Shown: positions 43,095 through 53,136, counted from the first letter of the stretch. The stretch: DNA of 64,000 nucleotides from Leptofilum sp965223525 (GCF_965223525.1 NZ_OZ245005.1:62001-126000); one strand, 5' to 3'. Translations and numbers: made by a program. Notes: generated from the letters alone by a model not told the origin.

Positions 43095-46000
43095 TTAAGG
43101 CAACTGCTTGTTGTCCCAGTTGTTGCAGGTGCTCATTTGATGCCTGTTGCAAGGCTTCGCCTGCTTGCTGCAGCACAATTTGGCGGTCGGCAAAACGGGC
43201 GCGCTGTTGGGCAGTTTGTACGGCCGTTTCTAAATAATGCCAGCATCGCTCATCCCCCAAAGCGCGTGAGGTTAGGCCCAATTGTAGCAAAATCAGCGAG
43301 AGTTCGTCTGGGCAGCCGCCATCTTCTACAGCCTGGAACGCTTTTTGGAAGTAGCTGTGGGCTTCAGCCACAGCCGTTTCCCAGTTTGGAGCATCTGTGG
43401 GGGTGCATGCCAACAGGAGCCGCCCCCAGGCATGGTACGCTGCTGGCTGCCACCAAACGAGCCGTCGGGGCTGAACGGCCGTAAGCACTTGGCGCAATAA
43501 CTTTTCTGCCTGCGGCCACCGCCCAGTGTTTAGTGCCACCTGCCCCAAGCTGAGCCAAAAGCGAATACCCTCCTGCACCACCATGCCGTCATCCTTGGGA
43601 TGCGCTTTGAGCAGTTGCCCCACCCGCACCAGTCGTCGTCGGGCTTGCCGCCAATCGCCCAGGCCACCGTGATAATCATTGCCCCAAAGCAAATACAGCT
43701 TTAGCCGGCCGGGCGTGTCGTCCATGCCATCGAATAAATCGCCAGCGAGCTGTAAATCAGCCAGGGCTTCAGCAAAGTTGCCCAAGTAAATATGCACAGC
43801 AGCACGCTGAACCAGCCCGTGTGCATGTGGGTTTGCCCCGGCAGAGCGCAGATTGGTGACGGCCGTTTCTGCCGCAGCCAGCGCCAAATCGGGTTGACCC
43901 AGGCGCATTTGCACCTGAGAAAGCATTTGCTGGGCTTGCCCCAAAAGCAGCGGGTCGGATTCTGTTTTTAGCAACTTCAATGCCACCTGAAGCGGCTCCG
44001 GCAATCCATAGGCAGGTCGCTGCTGACTTTGAATATCTGCCTGAGCAATGAGAACGGCAACCAAAGGCAATACCTGCTCCAAAGGCTGCAAAATTTCTTC
44101 GGCGCGCGCCAGCTTTTCAGCGGCGGCTTCCCAATCTGCCAACGCTATGAGCGATTGTGCCCACAAAAGGTATGCTTGCGCCTTTGCTTCAGGAGAGGCC
44201 TCCAGCGGCGAATTGATGACCTTGCTCACCAGATTGGGCAGTTCCGTGTACCGTGCCTGACGCAGCCGAATTTCGGCCATTAAATTGTTGATACTTAGCG
44301 TGGGATGTAAGTCAGTTTCATCCAGGCAATGGTGCAACGCCTCGTTGGCTAACAACCACGCCTTGTCGAACTTGCCCAACCGCAGCAAATTGCGCGTACG
44401 AGCAATGCCAATAGCAACGCCTGCACTAAGCTGATCAACTGTGTTGAGCGGAGCCGAAGCGGCCGCTTCTCCTAAAGATTCTAAATGTTTGGCAGCCTGT
44501 TTATAAAAATCGGCTGCACCCTGGTAATTATTGGCCTTTTCTGCTTCCTTTGCGGCGGCTACTGAATATTTCAGACCATCCTGGTGCTGGTCAGTTTGGC
44601 TAAAGTGGTAAGCTAGCAGTGGAAATTGCGTAGGCATCAACTCGTCAGCTTGCCGAATAATGAGATCGGCGATGGTGGCGTGCAGTGACTGACGCCGGGC
44701 AAAGGTGAGGCTTTGGTAAACAACTTGGTGGATGAGCGTGTGCTGAAAAAGATAGGTAGGCACCAGGCCAGAGGTAAGCTGCTGTACCAAATCGGCACGG
44801 GCGAGGGCTTCTAGTAGCTCAACGGCCGTTTCGCGGGTGAGGCTGGGCGAAATTGCCACCAATGTTGGCAGGTCAAATTCCCGCCCAATCACGGAGGCGT
44901 ATTGCAGCAGCCCTCGCTCTGCTGCCGGCAGTTGGTCTAGCCGGGAGAGCAGCAAGGTGTAAATGGTATCTGACACCTGCATTTGTGAAAGGCGCACCTC
45001 ATCAATGCGTAAACGGCCGTCGCCATAACGATTTGAATCGTGCGCCACCACATCTAATGAGAGAAGCATCTGTAGCGTCTCTTCTAAAAAGAGTGGATTG
45101 ACGGCCGATTCGCGCCCCTGCCGGTCACGCAAGCCCAGACGCTGCTCAAGCAGCGGAGGAAGTTGAGTGGTACCTAATCGAGCCTGAACGAGGTTGCGTG
45201 CTTGCTGGGGCGTAAAATCATTCAGCTCAATTTGCGTCAGAATGCCCTGATTCAAGGGGCGAAAGCTAAACTCTGTGTCGCTGCGATAGGTGACAAGCAG
45301 CAGAAGGGGTAAATCGTGGCTATGGTCAATGAGCGCGGTTAGCATCGCTAGCGATGCTTGATCTGCAAAATGGATGTCTTCTAGCACAATCAGGTACGGC
45401 CGTTCCTGCACAGCCAGCCGCACACTGTTTACCACCAGCTTGAACAGCCGCATTTGCCGCACCACAGCGGGTAAATCCAACAGCAATCCCGTAGCGCGAA
45501 GCGGCGTCCCCAATAGTTCGCGCCAAAGTGCCAACCCGTTGCTAGCAGTTGGCGTAAGCTGCTCGATCCGCCTAGCAACGTGAACTTCCTGTTCAGCGGG
45601 GGACACTTCTGACGAAAGCTCAAAAAAGTCGCGCCAGACGGATACCCAAGGCGCGTAGGGCACGTCGGAAGTATGCTGTTGGCACATGCCTACCAGTGCG
45701 TGTCCACCCAAATCCAGCCAATGGTGCACGCCTGCTGCCAAAAAAGGCATCTGCCCACTGCCATAAGAACCATGAATGGCTATGAGGCCACCCTTGCCAG
45801 CCATGGCATCTGCCATTTTTTTATACAGATGGTTTAGTTCTTGCTCACGCCCACCTGGCGGCTGTTGCCACTGAGAAAAGCGCGCTTCTGCCTGGGTAAC
45901 GGCCGTTTGCTCGTCCACGGCCTTATAAACTGGAACGGGTTCTCGGTGTCCTTTCAGCGGCACAGGGGGTAGGCTTTCAGTAATGATCTGTGGTTGGATG

Positions 46001-47259
46001 CGTGCGGCCGTTTTGGCATCAATCAAAATAGTGCCTGCTGGGCAGATTTGGGTGAGCCGGGCCGACAAATTGACCATTCGGCCCACCACCGTGTACTCGC
46101 GGCGATTCAACGAGCCAACCGCCCCGGCAAACACGCGCCCGACGGTAAGCCCAATATGCTGGCTCTGAATAAAGTCTGGGCGGTTTTTTTGCATGGCCAG
46201 GGCGCAGCGCACGGCTTGCACTGGCGCATCTGGGGCAACGGGTGCCCCAAAGAGAATATGTAGTTGATTGCCTTTGTCCCCAGTAAGTACGCGATTCACG
46301 CGACTGTTCGGGCCGCCGTACCGCTTTACCATCTGCCACGCCCATTGGTAATATGTTTGCAACTTACTGCCCACGTCTGGATCGTCAAAATCAAGACCCT
46401 CGAACTGGACAAACATGGAGGTAACGGAGCGGTGCTCAGAGATAGATTGGCTGCTGCGGTCTTGTAAACGCTCAAACACGGATGGCGGGATGAAGGCTGG
46501 AACGGCCGTTATCAACCGCATCAGCGCGGCCGAATCATACGCTTCCCAGAAGAAGCCCTCCTGGGCATTTGGCACGGGGGGCAGTTCGGTTATGAGTCGG
46601 AATGGGCCTGGTGCAGGGAGATTGGCTGCTTTGAGTACCGCCTGGCTGGCAATGACCTGTCCGGCTTCTGCCTGCATCTGGGCAGCGACGGCTTCATCAA
46701 CAGCTTGCCCTGCCAACACAAACTCCATCTTTTCACTGTTACCAACCAACAACTCCAGGCAACGGCCGTATCCCACCCCAATTTTTATGGAGAGTGCGTA
46801 TCCGCCGTCGGGTTGGAGCATATTCACTTGGGTGAAATTGGTTTGCATTAGCCGCTGCATAAACTGGGCTGAGGCTAATGCGCGTGAGGAGGCACGGCCG
46901 TCGTTATCTGGGAAGTAAATCATCATCGCATCCCCATGAAAGTGGCTGACCACGCCACCCGCATCATGGATGGCGTTGATCAGCGACGTAAAGGTCATGA
47001 GCAAGGCGCGGCTAAGTGCCTCGGTGCCTCTAGCGCCATTTACCGACAGAGCTTCTGCCATTTGGGTAAAGCCAGACATATCGGCAAACATGGTGGCGGC
47101 CTGAATTTGCTTGGCCACGCCAGGCGTAAGCGGCTCATCCTGCAAAAGTTTGCGAGTGAGCGTGACGGGTATGTAGGCGGAGAGCCGTTGCGCCAAAGTG
47201 CGTAAGTTTTGGCTGGTGGCTCCCTCCAGAATGGGTTGTTTTAGAAGCTGCGAACTCAT
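43072..47259 (-). CDS. Soluble-adenylyl-cyclase-like protein with degenerate ATPase P-loop
   Basis: 1395 residues, paralogue of 35654-39781 with the same order. Cyclase domain 1 has MFADMSGFT and HFHGDAMMIYF (both metal Asps); domain 2 has FVQFEG in place of the first Asp site and VNLSARL with Asn and Arg, so a composite site is possible. The ATPase P-loop reads GSYGSGQMPFLA: the essential Lys-Ser/Thr is Gln-Met, so ATP binding is probably lost, while the Walker B-like LIVLEDIHFADQ is kept. The TPR region is about 500 residues. The start lacks a clear ribosome-binding site. It is likely a diverged duplicate with altered control. Confidence 0.92.
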   Translation of the reverse strand: MSSQLLKQPILEGATSQNLRTLAQRLSAYIPVTLTRKLLQDEPLTPGVAKQIQAATMFADMSGFTQMAEALSVNGARGTEALSRALLMTFTSLINAIHDAGGVVSHFHGDAMMIYFPDNDGRASSRALASAQFMQRLMQTNFTQVNMLQPDGGYALSIKIGVGYGRCLELLVGNSEKMEFVLAGQAVDEAVAAQMQAEAGQVIASQAVLKAANLPAPGPFRLITELPPVPNAQEGFFWEAYDSAALMRLITAVPAFIPPSVFERLQDRSSQSISEHRSVTSMFVQFEGLDFDDPDVGSKLQTYYQWAWQMVKRYGGPNSRVNRVLTGDKGNQLHILFGAPVAPDAPVQAVRCALAMQKNRPDFIQSQHIGLTVGRVFAGAVGSLNRREYTVVGRMVNLSARLTQICPAGTILIDAKTAARIQPQIITESLPPVPLKGHREPVPVYKAVDEQTAVTQAEARFSQWQQPPGGREQELNHLYKKMADAMAGKGGLIAIHGSYGSGQMPFLAAGVHHWLDLGGHALVGMCQQHTSDVPYAPWVSVWRDFFELSSEVSPAEQEVHVARRIEQLTPTASNGLALWRELLGTPLRATGLLLDLPAVVRQMRLFKLVVNSVRLAVQERPYLIVLEDIHFADQASLAMLTALIDHSHDLPLLLLVTYRSDTEFSFRPLNQGILTQIELNDFTPQQARNLVQARLGTTQLPPLLEQRLGLRDRQGRESAVNPLFLEETLQMLLSLDVVAHDSNRYGDGRLRIDEVRLSQMQVSDTIYTLLLSRLDQLPAAERGLLQYASVIGREFDLPTLVAISPSLTRETAVELLEALARADLVQQLTSGLVPTYLFQHTLIHQVVYQSLTFARRQSLHATIADLIIRQADELMPTQFPLLAYHFSQTDQHQDGLKYSVAAAKEAEKANNYQGAADFYKQAAKHLESLGEAAASAPLNTVDQLSAGVAIGIARTRNLLRLGKFDKAWLLANEALHHCLDETDLHPTLSINNLMAEIRLRQARYTELPNLVSKVINSPLEASPEAKAQAYLLWAQSLIALADWEAAAEKLARAEEILQPLEQVLPLVAVLIAQADIQSQQRPAYGLPEPLQVALKLLKTESDPLLLGQAQQMLSQVQMRLGQPDLALAAAETAVTNLRSAGANPHAHGLVQRAAVHIYLGNFAEALADLQLAGDLFDGMDDTPGRLKLYLLWGNDYHGGLGDWRQARRRLVRVGQLLKAHPKDDGMVVQEGIRFWLSLGQVALNTGRWPQAEKLLRQVLTAVQPRRLVWWQPAAYHAWGRLLLACTPTDAPNWETAVAEAHSYFQKAFQAVEDGGCPDELSLILLQLGLTSRALGDERCWHYLETAVQTAQQRARFADRQIVLQQAGEALQQASNEHLQQLGQQAVALIISVDMA

Positions 47260-47410
47260 GACCAGGATGCTATTACTTCATAATGCGAATATTGATGATT
47301 GTGGTGGAGTGACCAATCGGTTGGTTGGATTTCCTCTACCAGCTTAATCCTATTTTCCAATTATCACAACAGTGATGACGGCAATGTATTTTATAGGATA
47401 AACTAGACAG

Positions 47411-48568
47411 GTGGAATATGAAACGCCAATGCCAATTTTGTTTGTGGATCATGCCCAGCGGCTGGGTGGTGCAGAACACAGCCTGTTGCTGTTGATGGCA
47501 CATTTAGACAAAACCCTATGGCAACCTTACTTGGCTTGCCCAGTTGGTGATTTGGCAGATGCTGCCCAGCAGCTTGGCGTGCCTTGCCACCACCTGCCAC
47601 TGCCACGCCTGCGCCGCTCTGTGCGGGTTGGAGCCGATTGGCTGCGAGGGGCGCGTGCCATCGCACAAATTGCCAACAAAGTTAATGCCCAGGCGATGGT
47701 CGCCAACACTGTTCGTGCTGCCTTTTACGTGGCTTTGGCGGCTAAATTGGGTAAACGGCTGTTCCTCTGGCACATGCGCGATTTTTGGCTTGGAGAAACC
47801 GCGCCCCGGTTTCGTCAGGTAGATGCGCTGCTCAAGAGAGCGTTGTGCGCCACCGCTGCCCACGTCATTGCCAATTCCGCGGCTACAGCCAGCCATCTGC
47901 CATGCCCCAACGTAACAATCATTCACAACGGCATCAATCTAAGCAAATTTTCTGCGGAGCGCAACGGCCATGCTTTTCGGCAGACCCACGGTATCCCAAA
48001 CGATGCGCCGTTGGTGGGCATTATGGGGCGCTTACGGCCGTGGAAAGGGCAGCATCGGTTTGTCAGGATGGCAACGGTCGTCTCCCCCACCCATCCCAAT
48101 GCTCATTTTCTTATTGTTGGTGGTGTGGTTTTTGATGCGGATAATGGCTATACGAATTTTCTTAGGGGCACTGTGCAACAAAACCAACTAACAAACAAAG
48201 TGCATTTTACCGGTCATTTGCTAAATGTAGGCGACGCGCTGGCGGCAATAGATATTTTCGTCCACTCTGGCGATCCGGAACCCTTTGGTCTGGTCAATAT
48301 CGAGGCGATGGCCGCAGGCAAACCGGTGGTTGCCTTTGCACACGGCGCATTGCCAGAAATTGTGCGCCATGAAGAAACAGGGCTGCTCGTTCCCCCTGCT
48401 GACGAAGAGGCATTAGCCAGTGCAGTGGGCACGCTCATTGCAAAGCCTGAGCGTGCCAGGCAGATGGGCCTGGCAGGCAAAGCGCGAGTCAGAGAACGGT
48501 TTACAATTGAGCTAGCGGCCGCAAAATTCTCAGCCGTGCTCCAAAAAACAGTGGCGAGTAACTCATGA
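47411..48568 (+). CDS. Glycosyltransferase family 4
   Basis: 385 residues, GT-B fold. The N-terminal GGAEHSLLLL loop, the linker HNGINLSKF and the C-terminal donor site MGRLRPWKGQHR with EPFGLVNIEAMAAGKPVV (the E-x7-E pair) are clear. It transfers a sugar from a nucleotide donor to a surface glycan or lipid. The GTG at 47411 follows TAAACT by 6 nt, like the leaderless genes here; an ATG at 47429 is the alternative. It overlaps the next glycosyltransferase by ATGA, so the two act in one pathway. Confidence 0.92.
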   Translation: MEYETPMPILFVDHAQRLGGAEHSLLLLMAHLDKTLWQPYLACPVGDLADAAQQLGVPCHHLPLPRLRRSVRVGADWLRGARAIAQIANKVNAQAMVANTVRAAFYVALAAKLGKRLFLWHMRDFWLGETAPRFRQVDALLKRALCATAAHVIANSAATASHLPCPNVTIIHNGINLSKFSAERNGHAFRQTHGIPNDAPLVGIMGRLRPWKGQHRFVRMATVVSPTHPNAHFLIVGGVVFDADNGYTNFLRGTVQQNQLTNKVHFTGHLLNVGDALAAIDIFVHSGDPEPFGLVNIEAMAAGKPVVAFAHGALPEIVRHEETGLLVPPADEEALASAVGTLIAKPERARQMGLAGKARVRERFTIELAAAKFSAVLQKTVASNS

Positions 48569-49689
48569 AGCGCTATGTCTTGGATGCCCGCACCGCCACC
48601 GCTCATTTTCCGGGCATTGGGCGTTACGTAAGCCAGCTTGCTCGCCACTTGGCTCCTCTGCTGGCGGCAGAGGAGCAGCTTTTGCTGTTCCATCCGCCAG
48701 AGGCTGGCTGGCCACTTCCGGAAGCTGATAAGAACGTCATGCGAGTAGCAACGGCCGTTTCCCCCTTCTCCCTTGCCCAACAGTGGCAAATCCCCCACCT
48801 GCTCCGCCAAATGAAAGCCACCGTTTACCACAGCGCCTACTACCTCATGCCTTACCGCCCCGGTGTCCCCACCCTACTCACCCTGTACGACCTAATTCCA
48901 GAGCAATTTCCGCAGCTAGTGTCGCTCCGGGCGCGGCTGTTCACCCGCCTGGCAACTTGGCTATCGTTACGAGCTGGTAGCCATTTTCTGGCCATTTCTG
49001 AGGCAACACGGCAACTCTTTTTGGCAAGCCGCAAGATTGACTACGCGAAAATATCTGTCGTTCCGCTAGCAGCAGATGACCGATTCGAGCCACAGCCAGA
49101 AACGGCCGTTGCCACCCTGCGCCAAAAGCTAAACCTGCCAGAACGATTTGTACTTTATCTGGGCAGCAACAAGCCGCATAAAAATTTGGCACGACTAATC
49201 GCCGCCTGGAAAGTGGCCACGCAAACCAGGCAGGATGCGCCACCACTCATCATTGCCGGGGCTTGGGATGCGCGCTATGGGGATGTGAAAACGGCCGTAG
49301 CCGAACAAAATCTCACTCATCAGATCAAATTCATTGGCCGCATTGACGATGCCGATTTGCCCGCACTCTACAGCGGCGCGACTCTGTTTGTATTTCCTAG
49401 TCTGGTGGAGGGGTTTGGTTTGCCCGTGTTGGAAGCGATGGCTTGCGGTACGGCCGTTGCCTGTGGCAATGCGTCCAGCCTGCCAGAAGTGGGTGGCGAC
49501 GCAGTTGCCTATTTTGACCCTACCAACATCCAGCAGATGGCCGCTGTGCTGCAGAAATTGGCGCAAAACGAAGAACAATTAGCCGAGTTGGCACAAAAAG
49601 GATTGGTGCAGGCCGCTAAATTTTCTTGGGAGAAAACGGCCGCATCCACCCTCACCCAATACCGCAAACTAGCTCAAAATCCTCTGTGA
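48565..49689 (+). CDS. Glycosyltransferase family 4 (second of a pair)
   Basis: 374 residues, GT-B fold. FPGIGRYVSQL near the N-terminus, YLGSNKPHKNLARLI in the donor domain and VEGFGLPVLEAMACGTAVA (E-x7-E) define it; it resembles mannosyltransferases of the MtfB/WbaZ type, though the sugar cannot be read. Four-base overlap with the previous gene. No other glycan genes follow: uridine kinase is convergent. Confidence 0.92.
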   Translation: MKRYVLDARTATAHFPGIGRYVSQLARHLAPLLAAEEQLLLFHPPEAGWPLPEADKNVMRVATAVSPFSLAQQWQIPHLLRQMKATVYHSAYYLMPYRPGVPTLLTLYDLIPEQFPQLVSLRARLFTRLATWLSLRAGSHFLAISEATRQLFLASRKIDYAKISVVPLAADDRFEPQPETAVATLRQKLNLPERFVLYLGSNKPHKNLARLIAAWKVATQTRQDAPPLIIAGAWDARYGDVKTAVAEQNLTHQIKFIGRIDDADLPALYSGATLFVFPSLVEGFGLPVLEAMACGTAVACGNASSLPEVGGDAVAYFDPTNIQQMAAVLQKLAQNEEQLAELAQKGLVQAAKFSWEKTAASTLTQYRKLAQNPL

Positions 49690-49726
49690 TCTACTTCGGC
49701 TCCGCTCAGCACAAGCCTGTGGCAAA

Positions 49727-50371
49727 TTAATTCGGTAGCAGCGCTCGTAGCTGGCTCACCACCATCTCCATCGCCACCCGGTTTAGGCCACCGTTAGGAA
49801 TAATCACATCGGCAAACCGTTTGCTTGGCTCCACAAACTTCAGGTGCATGGGGCGCACCGTTTCTAAATATTGCGTCACCACAGATTGCAGAGAACGCCC
49901 GCGCTCCTCCATGTCTCGCTGCAAGCGACGAATAAAGCGCACGTCTGCGTCAGTATCTACGTAAACTTTGATGTCCATTAGCTCGCGCAATCGCCGCTTG
50001 GTAAAAATCAAAATACCATCCACCAAAATGATGGGAGCAGGCTCCACCAAAACCGTCTCCTGAGTGCGACGATGGCTGGTAAAGTCGTACACGGGCACAT
50101 GCACTTCTTTTCCCTCCAAAAGCTGCTTGATCTGCTTCACCATCAATTTGGTTTCTAGCGAATTGGGATGATCGTAGTTGAGTTGGGTACGTTCTTCAAA
50201 AGAAAGCTGGGGCTGGTCACGATAGTATGCATCGTGGGGCATATACGCAACTTGCGAAGCGCCAACCGCCTCCAAAATTGCTCTTGCTACTGTTGTCTTG
50301 CCCGATGCCGTACCACCCGCCACGCCGAACACAATAGGTCTGTCTGGCTCTCGCCGAATCATATCTGTCAT
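49727..50371 (-). CDS. udk: Uridine kinase
   Basis: 214 residues. It phosphorylates uridine and cytidine in pyrimidine salvage. Walker A GGTASGKTTVA, the YYRDQPQLSFEER segment, NYDHPNS and LVDGILIF are typical. An ATG at 50362 is also possible. TATGAT lies 8 nt before the ATG at 50371 and no ribosome-binding site is obvious, so this may also be leaderless. It is divergent from the second MalT-like regulator. Confidence 0.94.
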   Translation of the reverse strand: MTDMIRREPDRPIVFGVAGGTASGKTTVARAILEAVGASQVAYMPHDAYYRDQPQLSFEERTQLNYDHPNSLETKLMVKQIKQLLEGKEVHVPVYDFTSHRRTQETVLVEPAPIILVDGILIFTKRRLRELMDIKVYVDTDADVRFIRRLQRDMEERGRSLQSVVTQYLETVRPMHLKFVEPSKRFADVIIPNGGLNRVAMEMVVSQLRALLPN

Positions 50372-50441
50372 GAGCGCAAATCATACCCCGCCGCGCACAC
50401 ATCAGCAATCAAACTGATCTTCCTCTTTCCTTGTTTTCTCC

Positions 50442-50447
50442 TATAAT
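50442..50447 (+). promoter_or_regulatory. -10 box giving a leaderless transcript of the second MalT-like regulator
   Basis: TATAAT ends 6 nt before the ATG at 50454, exactly as at 20015-20020. Confidence 0.7.
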
Positions 50448-50453
50448 AACCGC

Positions 50454-53129
50454 ATGGTTGAAACCCTGCTGCAAACCAAGCTCTATTTGCCTACAACGCG
50501 GAGCGATCTTGTGCCTCGTTCCAATTTGACGGCGCAGCTTGAGGCAGGTCTTAACGGCCGTCTCACACTTGTCTCCGCTCCGGCTGGATTTGGCAAAACT
50601 ACGCTGGTGGCCCATTGGGGGCGACAGCTTGAGGCACGAGGCGAGTGGCGTTTGGGATGGTACTCCTTAGATGAAAACGACAATGATCTGGTTCGTTTTT
50701 TGACTTACTTTATCACTGCCTTGCAGAAGATAGACGGCCGTTTAGGACGAGCGCTGCTTGAACAACTACCCTCAGTCCAAACGCACAACATACAGCCTCT
50801 TCTCACTGAACTGGTGAATGACCTGGCTCAAACGAGCCCGCCAATCATCCTTGTTTTGGACGATTACCACCTCATTAGCAGTCGTGTTATTCATGAAGGG
50901 GTCACTTTTCTTATCGAACACGCACCTCACCATTTTCATCTCTTGCTTAGTAGTCGGGCAGACCCTCCTTTTTCGCTCATGCGCTGGCGTGTGCGTTATC
51001 AAGTGACAGAAATTCGCCAGCAAGATTTACGCTTTTCCTTGGGTGAGGCGGATGATTTCTTGAATGATTTGATGGCGCTTAATTTGCCGGAAACGGTCGT
51101 TTCTGCTCTAGAAACACGCACCGAAGGCTGGGTAGCTGGCTTGCAAATGGCTGCGCTATCCCTACAAGGTCAGGCCGATGTTGATGGCTTCATTCAAAGC
51201 TTCACAAGCTCCAATCGCTTTATTTTTGATTATCTTGCCGAAGAAGTACTGGCACGACGCCCCCAAGGCACCCGCGAATTTTTGCTGAAAACGGCCGTAT
51301 TAGACAGACTTTGCGCCCCCTTGTGTGATGCCGTAATGGGCCATACCGAAACCGCCGACTCACCCTCACAGGTTATTTTAGAGCAGCTAGAAAGCGCAAA
51401 CCTCTTTCTCATTCCCTTAGACAACGAGCGACGCTGGTATCGGTACCACCATCTATTTGCCGACTTGCTACAGCAGCAAAGTCGGCGAGAACAGCCAGAG
51501 CTGGCAAATGTGATCCATGAGCGTGCCAGCCGCTGGTTTGAACAGGCAGGATACTATGAAGAAGCAGTTCAGCACGGGCTGAATGCCGCCAATTTCGAGC
51601 GGGCCACAGCCCTCTTAACCGACTACAGTGAAACTTGGTTATACCGCGGCGAGATTAGCAAGATACTTTTATGGGGTAAACGATTGCCACTGGCTTGGCG
51701 TCAGAAAAGCTTAAAGCTCACGCTCAATTATGCTTGGGCGCTACTATTTGACGGCCATCAAAACGAAGTAGAGGAAACAATCGCTCATTTGCCTTTAGAA
51801 ATTGCCGATACGGCCGTCTACCTGCTCGTCCTGCGAGGGACTCTAGCTGCTGGGCAAGGGAATAACGTCAAAGCGATTGCTCTCTTGGAAAAAGCGGAAG
51901 CACAGCTCAAAGCATTAGAACACACTAGCGGGAATGTGACAATGCGAGCCGTAACCCTCAACTCTTTGGCCTATAGCTACCATTTTCACAATAACGACGC
52001 CCAGGCTCAACAAACGTATGAGACAGCCATAGCACTTAATCGGAAAATTGGCAATCTGCTGGGAACCATGAACGCTTCGCGTGGCTTAGGTGGACTGTTT
52101 CTCGACCAAGGGAGGCTGCACGAAGCTGAAGCCATTTGTCACGATGGCCTGAAGGTCGAGCAACAATGGGCGATACGCCTGGGCGACAAAAACAGGAAAC
52201 TTGTGGCGGCTGCGCCCATCCACCTCTTGCTGGGACGAATTTATTACCATTGGAATCGCTTAGACGAGGCAGAAACCCAGTTGGTAGACGGGGATAAGCC
52301 GGTGCTGATCAACAACCCATTTGATCAATGCCTCGGCTTGCTGGCCTTGGCGCGATTACGTCTGGCACAGGGTCAACTAGACGCCATTCCTCCTATTTTG
52401 ACACAATTACAGGGAATGGAGCGTGCAGAAAACCCTCCGTATATCCGCCGACAGTTGACCATATCTTTGCTGACGATAAGATGTGCTTTGTACCAGCAGC
52501 AGCCGACCCCCGCTTTGCAAACAGCCATCGAACGCAACTTAGCCCAGTTGGTGGGGGGTGCGGCAGACCCCCTGACTCATGCACGCGCCTTGGTGACTTT
52601 AGATCGGTCGCCAGAGGCTGTGCCGCTGCTAGAAGAGGTGGCTGTTCAGGCAGAAGCTGATGGGCGGTTTGGGCTTTGGTTGCCAACGGCCGTTTTACTC
52701 TGTCATGCCTACCATAAAATGGGTGAAAACACGGCCGCTTTGATGTGGTTGCATCGTGCGGTAGAAACGGCCGTTTCCCCCGGCTACATCCGTCTCTTTA
52801 TTGATGAGGGAGAGCCGTTACGCCAACTGCTGTACAAGCTTGCACAAGAACAGAATGCACCGAGTTACGCCGCTACCCTCCTTACCCATTTCCCCGCTAT
52901 TCTGCAACCCGACTTCCCCTCAACAAACAACCCCCTTAGCCCTCGTGAACGTGAAGTGCTCCAGCTCATCGCCAGTGGGCTCACCAACCAAGAGATCGCC
53001 CTCAAATTAACCATCGCCCCCAGCACCGCCAAGCGCCATGTCATCAACATCTACACCAAGCTAGGAATTAACAATCGCGCCGAAGCCACCGCCCGCGCTT
53101 ACGAATTGGGCCTTGTCAATTTAGAATAA
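50454..53129 (+). CDS. Second MalT-like LuxR-family ATP-dependent activator
   Basis: 891 residues. Walker A APAGFGKTTLVA (about 41-52) and Walker B IILVLDDYHLIS; a helical sensor region; C-terminal LuxR domain from LSPREREVLQLIASG to KLGINNRAEA. It is a paralogue of 20027-22798. Tandem TTACACCCC boxes lie 8-27 bp downstream of its stop, in front of the small gene at 53245, so it most likely activates the downstream cassette. Both regulators show the same order: leaderless regulator gene, box array, small membrane-related gene. Confidence 0.93.
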   Translation: MVETLLQTKLYLPTTRSDLVPRSNLTAQLEAGLNGRLTLVSAPAGFGKTTLVAHWGRQLEARGEWRLGWYSLDENDNDLVRFLTYFITALQKIDGRLGRALLEQLPSVQTHNIQPLLTELVNDLAQTSPPIILVLDDYHLISSRVIHEGVTFLIEHAPHHFHLLLSSRADPPFSLMRWRVRYQVTEIRQQDLRFSLGEADDFLNDLMALNLPETVVSALETRTEGWVAGLQMAALSLQGQADVDGFIQSFTSSNRFIFDYLAEEVLARRPQGTREFLLKTAVLDRLCAPLCDAVMGHTETADSPSQVILEQLESANLFLIPLDNERRWYRYHHLFADLLQQQSRREQPELANVIHERASRWFEQAGYYEEAVQHGLNAANFERATALLTDYSETWLYRGEISKILLWGKRLPLAWRQKSLKLTLNYAWALLFDGHQNEVEETIAHLPLEIADTAVYLLVLRGTLAAGQGNNVKAIALLEKAEAQLKALEHTSGNVTMRAVTLNSLAYSYHFHNNDAQAQQTYETAIALNRKIGNLLGTMNASRGLGGLFLDQGRLHEAEAICHDGLKVEQQWAIRLGDKNRKLVAAAPIHLLLGRIYYHWNRLDEAETQLVDGDKPVLINNPFDQCLGLLALARLRLAQGQLDAIPPILTQLQGMERAENPPYIRRQLTISLLTIRCALYQQQPTPALQTAIERNLAQLVGGAADPLTHARALVTLDRSPEAVPLLEEVAVQAEADGRFGLWLPTAVLLCHAYHKMGENTAALMWLHRAVETAVSPGYIRLFIDEGEPLRQLLYKLAQEQNAPSYAATLLTHFPAILQPDFPSTNNPLSPREREVLQLIASGLTNQEIALKLTIAPSTAKRHVINIYTKLGINNRAEATARAYELGLVNLE

Positions 53130-53136
53130 CCCTCAC

